DNA of 64,000 bases from Clostridia bacterium (GTDB lineage: Bacteria; Bacillota; Clostridia; Christensenellales; Borkfalkiaceae): assembly GCA_900770945.1 (NCBI GenBank), contig CAAGME010000043.1, positions 1 through 64,000 of the forward strand, given 5' to 3'. Every line of letters begins with the position of its first letter. Position 1 is the first letter of the stretch. Shown here piece by piece: positions 1 through 7,299 of the stretch. Below the pieces are notes generated by a model that ran no database searches, was not told the origin of the DNA, and saw only the letters and a program-made list of their open reading frames with translations. A program made the translations under genes and the position numbers.

Positions 1-440
1 AAATCTTCACAATATTCGGAGATTGAATAATCGGGTAAAGCGAGAGTTTTTGTTTCGTTGTTTTCGGTATAGTTGAGAACCGACGAAACGGTGGAAAAGA
101 TAAGTTGCGGCGTTATGCCCGAAAAGGAAAATTTGTATAATCCGTTTTCTTCTTTTGAAAAAGAAGAAACGACGGCGTCCGAGCCGTCGATTGAAAACGT
201 TAATGAGGGAGAAGTCACGCCGTCGGGCAAGGAAAGGTAATAATGGAGGACGATATCGTCTTTTAAGGACACGCTCGCGCGTTCGAGCTTAGGCGATTGC
301 GTATCCGAAGTCGTTTCGGCGTGAACGAAAAACCCCGTAAAAAAGAAAAAATTTGCCGAAAGCAAACAACACAGCGACAAGAAAATGACAGCAAAAACCC
401 TCGGATTTTTTCTAAGATATGCCGAAAACGCACAATCCAT
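1..440 (-). CDS. Secreted or membrane-anchored protein, N-terminal part (cut by window edge)
   Basis: The minus strand is open from an ATG at 438-440 to the left edge (146 codons, no stop), so the rest of the gene lies outside the window. The N-terminus is basic (LRKNPR) and is followed by a hydrophobic stretch of about 20 residues ending near FFVHAET, which looks like a Sec signal or anchor. The rest is polar and probably beta-rich. I recognise no family. An AGGAG lies 16 nt upstream of the ATG, further than usual, so the start is not certain. The gene is divergent from the nuclease gene at 830. Confidence 0.6.
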   Translation of the reverse strand, partial: MDCAFSAYLRKNPRVFAVIFLSLCCLLSANFFFFTGFFVHAETTSDTQSPKLERASVSLKDDIVLHYYLSLPDGVTSPSLTFSIDGSDAVVSSFSKEENGLYKFSFSGITPQLIFSTVSSVLNYTENNETKTLALPDYSISEYCED

Positions 441-646
441 AGTGTAAAAAAGTATGCTCCTAAAAAAATTTTCAAGTTTTATCTCGTTATGCATTCCCAT
501 AGAAACGCACAGCTCAAATACCAAAACTATCTTAACTCATAAGCGACAAAATATCAACTGTATTTTAACCGTTTTTCGAAATTTGTCGAAAATTTTTTAA
601 TTATTTTTTAAAAAAGACTTTTTAGTGCATGCGCAAAGAGGGATAC

Positions 647-675
647 TTGCTAAAATTCGGGAAGTATGTTATAAT
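647..675 (+). promoter_or_regulatory. Sigma-A promoter of the nuclease gene
   Basis: TTGCTA at 647-652, 17-nt spacer, perfect TATAAT at 670-675. The predicted transcript starts about 682 and has a leader of about 150 nt before the ATG at 830. A hairpin (CTGCG 680-684 with CGCAG 701-705) sits at its very 5' end. Confidence 0.75.
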
Positions 676-719
676 ACGACTGCGTAGACGAAGCTAAATT
701 CGCAGAAAAGTTCAAATTA

Positions 720-787
720 AAAGAAGTGAAACATGCTAAACCCTTACACAGATACCCGCCTGCATAGCGAATAGCAATTACTTCTTT
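720..787 (+). promoter_or_regulatory. Structured leader element with a 13-codon ORF
   Basis: Bases 720-727 (AAAGAAGT-type arm) pair with 780-787, and inside this TGCTA (734-738) pairs with TAGCA (772-776), separated by a 6/3-nt internal loop and closing a 33-nt loop. A short ORF (733-774, MLNPYTDTRLHSE) spans the same element, with its stop inside the inner stem. The pairing and ORF are seen in the sequence; a regulatory role (attenuator, leader peptide or structured RNA) is inference. It does not match a riboswitch class I know. Confidence 0.4.
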
Positions 788-829
788 AAAAAATATGTTT
801 ATGTATAGAAAAAAGGAGAATCAAGCGTT

Positions 830-1465
830 ATGAAAAACGACATTGAAGCGGATTTGCGGGAATGCCTTAAATATATTTCCGCCGATTGGAAAATGCAGAC
901 TAATTTCCGCGACAAAGAAACGCGGTTCATTTACGACGCAGAAAGTCTTGCGGACTGCCTTGAAATGATAGAAAAATACAAAGTCGACAAAAGTTACGCC
1001 TTGCATAGATGGTATAATTATATGACGTCCGTGCGGTGCGAACAAATTTTTTGCGAGTACGGGGCGAAGCATTGTGAGGACGAATATAATCATGACGTGG
1101 ATATATACATAAATTCTGTTCCGTTTGACGTAAAGTTGACGGTTTACCCCGCAAAACTGCAAGACAAGCCGTTTGATTTGTCCGTAAGGAGCGGAAAAGA
1201 CGGATTGATTCGTTGGTTTTATCTTAATCAATCGCAACAGTCGCGCAAGCAGCTTTCGAACCGTTTGTACGTAGTTTGCGACGGCGAAAATCCGGAAGAA
1301 CGCCTGCGAATGAAAAGCGATTTTCCTTTGCTTAGACGAAAAATTAAAGCCTTTATGGACTTTTGCGCTCTACATGGTCTTAATCGCATAACGATAGACG
1401 AGCGCGGCGAGGCTTATTTTCTGTATAGCGATATTATATATGTAGCTAATGATACTAAGTCTTAA
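830..1465 (+). CDS. Solitary PD-(D/E)XK-like nuclease
   Basis: 211-residue protein without signal peptide. A helix with E71 (VRCEQIFCEYGA) precedes a D89-x-D91 ... D100-V-K102 arrangement (NHDVDIYINSVPFDVKLTV), which fits the acidic and D-x-K elements of the PD-(D/E)XK nuclease fold. The HRWYN...PFDVK pattern recalls a family of stand-alone restriction-nuclease-like proteins in Firmicutes and Bacteroidetes. No methylase or specificity subunit is nearby, so a classical restriction-modification role is not supported. AAAGGAGAATC precedes the ATG. The gene has its own promoter, a structured leader and a terminator (1550-1580), so it is monocistronic. The activity is inferred from the motif only. 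Confidence 0.6.
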   Translation: MKNDIEADLRECLKYISADWKMQTNFRDKETRFIYDAESLADCLEMIEKYKVDKSYALHRWYNYMTSVRCEQIFCEYGAKHCEDEYNHDVDIYINSVPFDVKLTVYPAKLQDKPFDLSVRSGKDGLIRWFYLNQSQQSRKQLSNRLYVVCDGENPEERLRMKSDFPLLRRKIKAFMDFCALHGLNRITIDERGEAYFLYSDIIYVANDTKS

Positions 1466-1503
1466 CAGCGACGTTAAAAAGAATGCCATTACTTACAAAA
1501 GTT

Positions 1504-1521
1504 GCGCTATAAGTCGATTAA
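1504..1521 (+). repeat. Intergenic 3'-UTR repeat, copy 1
   Basis: GCGCTATAAGTCGATTAA, followed by a second shared block (ATATTTTT...GTTAAA) to about 1541. It lies 38 nt after the nuclease stop and 28 nt before a terminator hairpin. One of seven copies in this window (others at 3644, 18479, 19977, 24949, 32770, 38305). Confidence 0.8.
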
Positions 1522-1549
1522 GTCAATATTTTTGTGTTAAAATGATTAT

Positions 1550-1580
1550 CCGCAAAGGGTTATTCTTTTGCGGTTTTTTG
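1550..1580 (+). terminator. Rho-independent terminator
   Basis: CCGCAAA (1550-1556) pairs with TTTGCGG (1567-1573), followed by TTTTTTGTT. Ends the nuclease transcript. Confidence 0.8.
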
Positions 1581-1653
1581 TTGTAAGCCGTTTTGGAACG
1601 GTCAACGCAAGCGGCAAGGAGGGTGTGGCGACAAAAAGAATACGCAAAAACGC

Positions 1654-1682
1654 TCGACAATACGGCGTGAGAATGATATACT
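1654..1682 (+). promoter_or_regulatory. Promoter of the Y-family polymerase operon
   Basis: TCGACA (1654-1659), 17-nt spacer, TATACT (1677-1682). I saw no clear LexA box (GAAC-N4-GTTC type) near it. Confidence 0.5.
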
Positions 1683-1784
1683 TAAAATATACGGACGTGA
1701 GTGTAAAACTTTGTATCTTTGCAAAGAATAATATTGAGTTTCGTTTGCGCAAGAAAGTTTTTAAAAGTCGAAAAAGGAGCGGGA

Positions 1785-3422
1785 ATGAGCGAATGCGAGA
1801 TTGAAAAACTAAATAAATCTTTATCAACGGCTTCCGACGCTTCTTTGAAAGAGGGAAAAGAGGAAAAACTCGATGTAGGAGCGGCGCAAAACGGTAAAAA
1901 AAACCGAACAAGCGGCGAAAAGGAAACACCTAAGACTTATATCGCAATTGACTTAAAGTCCTTTTACGCTTCGGTTGAATGCGTGTCGCGGTCGCTCAAT
2001 CCGCTTGACGCGTTTCTTGTTGTGGCGGACGAAACTCGTACGGACAAGACCATTTGCCTTGCCGTGTCGCCCGCGCTTAAAAGTTTCGGCGTGCCGGGGC
2101 GCGCAAGGCTTTTTGAAGTCAAGCAAAAAATCGCCGAGATAAACGCAACGCGAAAAAAAGCTCTCGGCAAGCGGGATTTTTCGGGTTCGACGATATTTTT
2201 TAGCGAATTCAACAAGGACGAAACGCTTATGCTTGACCTCGTTGTCGCGCCGCCGCGAATGGCGGAATACATGTCCGTCAGCACTCGAGTTTATGAAATT
2301 TATAAAAAATTTATTGCGGCGGAAGATATCGTGGTCTACTCCGTTGACGAAGTTTTTATGGACGTGACCGATTATTTTTCGCTCTACAAAACGAGCGCGC
2401 GAGAGCTTGCGATGCGAATGATAAAAGCAGTGCTGAGCGAAACGGGCATAACCGCGACGGCGGGCATCGGCACCAACCTTTATCTTGCGAAAATCGCGCT
2501 TGACGTTGAGGCTAAGCATATCGAAGCGGACGAGTACGGCGTTCGGATTGCCGAGCTTGATGAAAAAACTTACCGCGAAAAGCTTTGGGACCACCGCCCG
2601 ATTACCGATTTTTGGAGAGTCGGCAAGGGGACGGCAAAAAAGCTTGCCGTAAAATCTATGTTCACAATGGGTGATGTTGCGCTCAAATCGACTTATGCGG
2701 AGGATACGCTTTACAACCTTTTCGGAGTGAACGCCGAACTTTTGATTGACCATGCCTGGGGCTGGGAACCGACAGAAATTAAGGATATCCGCGCCTATAA
2801 GCCCGAAAACAACTCTATTTCGTCCGGGCAAGTGCTTAGCGAGCCGTATAACTACGACGGAGCAAAGCTCATTGTCAAGGAAATGACCGAGCTTTTAACG
2901 CTTGATCTCGTGAGAAAAGGGTTTGTGACAAAACAACTCGTTTTGACGCTTGTTTACGACGTGGAGAACGTGTCCGGGAACCGTTACGCCGGCGCCGTCG
3001 TGACCGACAGATACGGCAGAGTCGCCCCTAAGCCCGCGCACGGAACGGAAAACCTGGCTTTTTACACTTCGTCCGGGGCGATTATTTTAGATGCGGTGAC
3101 GCGGCTTTTTGAGCGTATTTGTAACAAAAAACTTACCATAAGAAAAATTTACGTTGTTGCAAAAAAGGTGCTTGACGAGAAAGACGCTTCGGCAAGAGAA
3201 CAGTCCGCGCCCGAGCAACTTGACATGTTCTTAGGCTCGGAAATTAACGAGGAAAGCCGCGTGGAACTTGAAAAAAAGCTTGAAAAAGAACGTGCGCGGC
3301 AGGAAACCGTGCTTGCTCTTCAGAAAAAATACGGCAAAAATGCCGTCGTAAAGGGTATGAACTTGGAAGAGGGGGCGACGAGCATTTCTCGAAACGGGCA
3401 AATCGGAGGGCATAAGGCATGA
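1785..3422 (+). CDS. Y-family DNA polymerase (UmuC/DinB-like translesion polymerase)
   Basis: 545 residues from the ATG at 1785, which has AAAAAGGAGCGGGA just upstream; an upstream in-frame ATG at 1719 lacks a ribosome site. After a charged, low-complexity N-terminal extension of about 50 residues comes the catalytic start YIAIDLKSFYASVE (metal-binding Asp of Y-family enzymes), then VVYSVDEVFMDV (the S-x-D-E catalytic motif) and TATAGIGTNLYLAK. The C-terminal part is the little-finger region, ending in a charged tail. The enzyme would copy past damaged bases. Its stop overlaps the start of the YolD-like gene by 4 nt (ATGA), the usual pairing in Firmicutes. The long N-terminal extension is atypical. 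Confidence 0.9.
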   Translation: MSECEIEKLNKSLSTASDASLKEGKEEKLDVGAAQNGKKNRTSGEKETPKTYIAIDLKSFYASVECVSRSLNPLDAFLVVADETRTDKTICLAVSPALKSFGVPGRARLFEVKQKIAEINATRKKALGKRDFSGSTIFFSEFNKDETLMLDLVVAPPRMAEYMSVSTRVYEIYKKFIAAEDIVVYSVDEVFMDVTDYFSLYKTSARELAMRMIKAVLSETGITATAGIGTNLYLAKIALDVEAKHIEADEYGVRIAELDEKTYREKLWDHRPITDFWRVGKGTAKKLAVKSMFTMGDVALKSTYAEDTLYNLFGVNAELLIDHAWGWEPTEIKDIRAYKPENNSISSGQVLSEPYNYDGAKLIVKEMTELLTLDLVRKGFVTKQLVLTLVYDVENVSGNRYAGAVVTDRYGRVAPKPAHGTENLAFYTSSGAIILDAVTRLFERICNKKLTIRKIYVVAKKVLDEKDASAREQSAPEQLDMFLGSEINEESRVELEKKLEKERARQETVLALQKKYGKNAVVKGMNLEEGATSISRNGQIGGHKA

Positions 3423-3637
3423 ACGACAGGTACAAGTATATAATAAATTTACCGCATTACGAACCGAAAAATCACAAGAGAATGTCGCGCGAGGCCCGCG
3501 CCGCGCAATTTGCCCCCTTCGCCGCGCTCACCGGGTTTGACGACATGATAGACGAAACCAACGCTTCCGAATTTGACGATTCCGAATATTATTTCGCAGA
3601 CGAAGAGTTGACGATTGACGAATCGAAAAAGCACTAA
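3419..3637 (+). CDS. YolD-like small protein
   Basis: 72 residues containing MSREARAAQFAPFAALTGF, the signature of the YolD-like family that accompanies UmuC-type polymerases in Firmicutes. The N-terminal PHYEPKNHKRMS segment also matches the family. The tail is strongly acidic. It overlaps the polymerase by ATGA, so it is translationally coupled and probably a partner or modulator of the polymerase; its biochemical role is not established. Confidence 0.85.
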   Translation: MNDRYKYIINLPHYEPKNHKRMSREARAAQFAPFAALTGFDDMIDETNASEFDDSEYYFADEELTIDESKKH

Positions 3638-3643
3638 AAAGTC

Positions 3644-3661
3644 GCGCTATAAGTCGATAAA
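3644..3661 (+). repeat. Intergenic 3'-UTR repeat, copy 2
   Basis: GCGCTATAAGTCGATAAA beginning 7 nt after the YolD stop, followed by the second block AATATTTTGATATTAAAG and directly by the hairpin at 3683. Confidence 0.8.
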
Positions 3662-3682
3662 ACGAATATTTTGATATTAAAG

Positions 3683-3719
3683 TACGCCCTTGGCGAGAAA
3701 TTTTCTCGCCAAGGGCGTA
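3683..3719 (+). terminator. Perfect long hairpin, likely bidirectional terminator
   Basis: 18-bp perfect inverted repeat (TACGCCCTTGGCGAGAAA and its complement) between converging genes. There is no strong T-run on either side, so termination is inferred from position and stem strength. Confidence 0.65.
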
Positions 3720-3739
3720 TGTCGCTTATTGGTGTTACA

Positions 3740-5629
3740 TTATAAAGAACAAATATAATCAATGCACTGTTTTATTTCTTCGTTAGACATTGGCGATAAT
3801 GTTTTTTCGGAATGAACAATGCAGTTCCTTTGTTTTCTTAAATTGTTCAACATTTGCGGGGTATAAGGGTCATAACTGTTGCATTCGTCATCGTATGTGT
3901 TGAATTGACTGCAAAAACGGTCTAACATTTCTGAAAAAGTACCTGTATAGTGGTAATCGTATTTTAATATTGCTTCTAAACGAACGCATAGTTTGATAAT
4001 TACGGTTTCCTTGCTTCCTTTAGTTAATTCTTCGTAGAAATATTCTTTAGTTAATCCGTTAATTGTTTTTTCTTTGTCTACTTGGTCGGAAAGTTCGTCT
4101 ATAATACGCTTTCTCACGGCATTCAGGTAATCAATGACCTCTTGTAAATTTGCTTGTCCGCGATTGGGCTTTTGACCATATTGGACTTCATGCTTTTCGG
4201 CATAAATATCGGGGTCGTTAAAATAAAGTTTTCGCATTTGATAGTGTAAGTTGTTATTGTTCCAAATTTTCAAAAGACTATTTTCGATATCTTTTGCATT
4301 GTCCGATATCAAAGCATCGGCTAAAGAATTTTCTTCTTTGTCTACCGCAAACTCAAACAATCGCTTCAAATTTTTAGATTGATACATTTTATAAAGAAGT
4401 TCAAACGGGTGTATCGGATACTCGTACAACGCTTTTTTTACAGTGGAAAAATCCTCAACTTGAATAAGTTCCTTTATGTTAATGATACCATAATGTATAG
4501 CGGATTGCACTTCTAAATCGTTTTTTGAGATTGACTTATCAAGTTTTAATTTTGCAATTCTTATTTCGTCATCGCTTGCTATATAACATTTCGATTTTGT
4601 AATGCTTTCATGAATTCTGCCGAATTGTGATTTAATAAAGTTTTCAACCTTTAAGTTAATTTCATTAAATTTGTTTAAGAGTTCAAAATCTCCTTTTGCC
4701 ATAGATTCTTTTATAGTGCTTTCCGGAATTCTGACAAGACCATGTCCTTTATTTCCATAGTTATATGAAACAAAGAAATAATTCAAAGTATAGTTGTATT
4801 TTTCGTCGTATCTATCATAAGTAGTTTTAATTGTGTCGTATGCAATAGCGTTGTTCTTTTGAGAGATATCTAATAATCTTTGAAGGAGTTCTGCTTTACC
4901 GTTTTTGTACGCTTCGTCGATTAAATAGGGAAATGCATGATACCAAATACATTCTCGGTCACTTTGATTTGATAATAGGATATTTAAAGTTTCGGACGTT
5001 ATTCTTTTATCTGTTACAAGTAGTGTAAAATAGCTCCTCGGTAGCAAGCAAACGCATTGATCCTGATAATTTTTGAAATACTCTCTATCTTCAAGAGGAA
5101 GTAACGATTTGATTTCGTTTTCGTTTTCAAAAGTGAAGGTATAGCCTACATCAATAGTAAATTTTGCTCCGCTAAGAAGAAATAACGAATTTGATAAAGT
5201 TGCAAGTGTTATCGCGTCTTGTATCGTAAATCTGCGGATGAAAGATGAATCGATTTCACAAAGTTTTCTGAAAACGTTAAGGCTTTGATATTCTAATATA
5301 TAGTCGACAATGTTTTTCCTGTTCTCGTCTTTTGGTAAATCTTTTACCACTTCCGCAAGTGATATATCATCGGTTTTTGCGCATAGTTCCGCTTTTGAAA
5401 TTGCGATAATTTCTTTTCCCGGTTCTTTACCTGTCATAATATAATCGATAGTAACACCGAAAAGGTTTGCCATTACCGGAAGTTGTGAAATTTCAGGTAA
5501 GCCCGCCTCGCTTTCCCACTTGCTGACGGCTTTATCGCTTACGTTGAGTTTTTCTGCAAGTTCGACTTGTGTCCAACCTTTAGACTTTCTCAAAGTTGCT
5601 ATTGTTTTACCGATACTATGTTCGCTCAT
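3740..5629 (-). CDS. XRE helix-turn-helix protein with C-terminal HEPN-like domain
   Basis: 629 residues. Residues 1-60 form an XRE HTH (GWTQVELAEKLNVSDKAVSKWE). A long helical middle region follows that I do not recognise. The last about 110 residues resemble a HEPN domain: a helical segment (LCVRLEAILKYDYHY) and then R601-N-C-I-V-H606, the RNx3H (Rx4-6H) signature of HEPN ribonucleases. TTAGGAGC lies 8 nt before the ATG. An own promoter is at 5655-5683. The gene follows a DUF4238 gene and a small ORF on the same strand. HEPN proteins often act as RNases in toxin-antitoxin or phage-defence systems; a fused DNA-binding domain suggests autoregulation. The function is inferred. Confidence 0.65.
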   Translation of the reverse strand: MSEHSIGKTIATLRKSKGWTQVELAEKLNVSDKAVSKWESEAGLPEISQLPVMANLFGVTIDYIMTGKEPGKEIIAISKAELCAKTDDISLAEVVKDLPKDENRKNIVDYILEYQSLNVFRKLCEIDSSFIRRFTIQDAITLATLSNSLFLLSGAKFTIDVGYTFTFENENEIKSLLPLEDREYFKNYQDQCVCLLPRSYFTLLVTDKRITSETLNILLSNQSDRECIWYHAFPYLIDEAYKNGKAELLQRLLDISQKNNAIAYDTIKTTYDRYDEKYNYTLNYFFVSYNYGNKGHGLVRIPESTIKESMAKGDFELLNKFNEINLKVENFIKSQFGRIHESITKSKCYIASDDEIRIAKLKLDKSISKNDLEVQSAIHYGIINIKELIQVEDFSTVKKALYEYPIHPFELLYKMYQSKNLKRLFEFAVDKEENSLADALISDNAKDIENSLLKIWNNNNLHYQMRKLYFNDPDIYAEKHEVQYGQKPNRGQANLQEVIDYLNAVRKRIIDELSDQVDKEKTINGLTKEYFYEELTKGSKETVIIKLCVRLEAILKYDYHYTGTFSEMLDRFCSQFNTYDDECNSYDPYTPQMLNNLRKQRNCIVHSEKTLSPMSNEEIKQCIDYICSL

Positions 5630-5654
5630 GTGTTTTGCTCCTAATTTTTTCTTT

Positions 5655-5683
5655 ATTATATCAAAATCTTTGCAAAAAGTAAA
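5655..5683 (-). promoter_or_regulatory. Promoter of the XRE-HEPN gene
   Basis: Read on the minus strand: TTTACT (5678-5683), 17-nt spacer, TATAAT (5655-5660). Upstream lie CTAC/GTAG-containing segments (around 5693-5707 and 5738-5750) that might be operator half-sites for the XRE domain; this is weak. Confidence 0.55.
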
Positions 5684-5717
5684 CCTACTTATATTCTACA
5701 AACGGTATGGCGCAAAG

Positions 5718-5849
5718 TTAGAGAAAAGTTTTCAACTCTACGTTAAGTAGATTGTAATAAAAAGAATTGCTTGCAGCTCGTATATTTGTTTCAATGGTTT
5801 TCGCGCTGTTAAAAACCTGTTCATTTATCGATTTTAACGTTTTAAACAT
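5718..5849 (-). CDS. Small ORF between DUF4238 and XRE-HEPN genes
   Basis: 43 codons (starts MFKTLKSINEQVF). Its ATG overlaps the 3' end of the DUF4238 gene by 8 nt and is preceded by GGAGG at 7-nt spacing, a good translational-coupling arrangement. The product is polar and helical with no recognised domain. The ribosome site and coupling support a real gene; there is no homology evidence. It could be the antitoxin-size member of the cluster. Confidence 0.45.
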   Translation of the reverse strand: MFKTLKSINEQVFNSAKTIETNIRAASNSFYYNLLNVELKTFL

Positions 5850-7074
5850 TAAGATTACCTCCGTATCGATTTTCGATGATTTTATACAATGCAGTATAAT
5901 CAACTCTCGGAGTAAATGGATAAGAAGTGTCTTTTTTGTATCTTACTATACTTCTGACAGCTTTATTCAGAGAAGAAAATCCCACACAAGTATTTATTCT
6001 GTCTAAGAATAACTCGTTGCAGTACTGCGTTTCCTCGCGAGACAGTTTTTTTATCTCATAAATATATTTATCATCGGGGTGGTAATTGGGAGCAACTGCG
6101 CTTGTTTGAGGTAGCACGTATACGGCATCGTTCGGGTAAAACAGTTTTTCATTATCCAATTTTGTTAGATAAGATAGTAAAGGCATATTATAATAATTTT
6201 TATACATTTGCCTGAATTTGTAAAATGGTGAGATTTCAACAATCATGCGTTTTGCGGAGATTGGAAACATCATAAAGTTTTCGGTAAAGTTTGTTTGTCG
6301 AACTAACAAAGTTTCAAGTACCGTTTTCATTTGACTATCTTTTTCTTTTTTTAGCAAATCAATTAGAAAAGTAGTTTTCTTAAAATTATGTATTGTTATG
6401 CCGTTCCACCCAACTTCGTTTTCCGAAGTCATTCCTATGTCTGTGATTAAAAATTCATCTCTATCGAACTCAGAGTCCCAAAAGGCAAGGTAACCCGTCG
6501 CAATGACTTGCGCCCATCTGTGTGCGGGATAGGTTTTGTCCGGGTGCTTCAAGATAGCGGCAGGCGTTCCGTCTGTATCTAAAATAACGTTTAAAGTACG
6601 CATCCAATACTGCCAAGGCGTTTCTTCTTTGATAATTTTCTCGATAAACGGGGCAGTCATCGAGTTTACACCGTCCTCATATTCTTGTTGAGATACGCCA
6701 TTAGCTTTACAGTAGTTTTTCCAATATAATTTTTTATCATCATAAAATTTGCGCTCTATTTGCAGAAATTGCTCACTGCCGAGGCTGCGCATGACCGATA
6801 TAAGTAAAAATTTTTTTATTAGTTGTAGCTCTTTTCTGTTCAATTTGACAGTATTCTCGCATAGGTTTAACTTATTAGTAAACAGGTTCCCGAACTGTGA
6901 TTCTATTTTTTCGTTTAATTTTTTTTCGGTCTCTTCATCATAAAATCCAACTTGCGAAAAGGCTTTTTCAGGTTTAACGTTTTCCTTGTATTCGCTGGTC
7001 TTTGTATTATATATGCATATTTTATCTGCAAATTTTTTTATGGTTTGTTTTGGAACGTAATGAGAATTAACCAT
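5842..7074 (-). CDS. DUF4238 family protein
   Basis: 410 residues from the ATG at 7072-7074, which has AAGGGGGAAAAT before it; an upstream in-frame ATG (7134) lies in the promoter and is rejected. The N-terminus NSHYVPKQTIKKFA followed by ICIYNTKT is the hallmark of DUF4238. Further conserved-looking segments are WQYWMRTLNVIL and FPISAKRMIVEISP. The biochemical role of DUF4238 is unknown to me; such genes are scattered and often sit in accessory regions. It heads a three-gene minus-strand cluster with the small ORF and the XRE-HEPN gene. Confidence 0.75.
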   Translation of the reverse strand: MVNSHYVPKQTIKKFADKICIYNTKTSEYKENVKPEKAFSQVGFYDEETEKKLNEKIESQFGNLFTNKLNLCENTVKLNRKELQLIKKFLLISVMRSLGSEQFLQIERKFYDDKKLYWKNYCKANGVSQQEYEDGVNSMTAPFIEKIIKEETPWQYWMRTLNVILDTDGTPAAILKHPDKTYPAHRWAQVIATGYLAFWDSEFDRDEFLITDIGMTSENEVGWNGITIHNFKKTTFLIDLLKKEKDSQMKTVLETLLVRQTNFTENFMMFPISAKRMIVEISPFYKFRQMYKNYYNMPLLSYLTKLDNEKLFYPNDAVYVLPQTSAVAPNYHPDDKYIYEIKKLSREETQYCNELFLDRINTCVGFSSLNKAVRSIVRYKKDTSYPFTPRVDYTALYKIIENRYGGNLNV

Positions 7075-7105
7075 ATTTTCCCCCTTATCTATAAAAAGCA
7101 TCTTT

Positions 7106-7134
7106 ATTATATCATATCCAACAAAAATTTTCAA
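7106..7134 (-). promoter_or_regulatory. Promoter of the DUF4238 cluster
   Basis: Minus strand: TTGAAA (7129-7134), 17-nt spacer, TATAAT (7106-7111); the ATG follows about 32 nt later. Confidence 0.75.
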
Positions 7135-7223
7135 TCTTTTTTATGAAAGCAAAATTGCTAAACCACGTTCGCCGTTTTTTAAACGCCCCGGTTTTTCTTG
7201 CTGCCCCACTCTACAAAACAAAA

Positions 7224-7257
7224 GCCCCGCTTGCGGAAAAGTTTCCGCAAGCGGGGC
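7224..7257 (-). terminator. Terminator of pckA
   Basis: 16-bp perfect hairpin (GCCCCGCTTGCGGAAA and complement) followed on the minus strand by TTTTGTTTTG. Confidence 0.85.
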
Positions 7258-7299
7258 GAATTTTTATGTCAAATTTGGCTTAGCCTTGTTCTTACGTTC

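Noticed and set aside
297..542. 81-codon plus-strand frame at the left edge
   Set aside because: Very basic product antisense to the signal-peptide region of the secreted protein at 1-440.
1600..1780. LexA (SOS) box upstream of the Y-family polymerase
   Set aside because: GGAACGGTCAACG near 1594 only partly resembles the GAAC-N4-GTTC pattern and lies about 60 bp upstream of the promoter.
1953..2831. 292-codon open frame antisense to the Y-family polymerase gene
   Set aside because: Basic, low-complexity product with no ribosome site; it mirrors the codon bias of the real gene.
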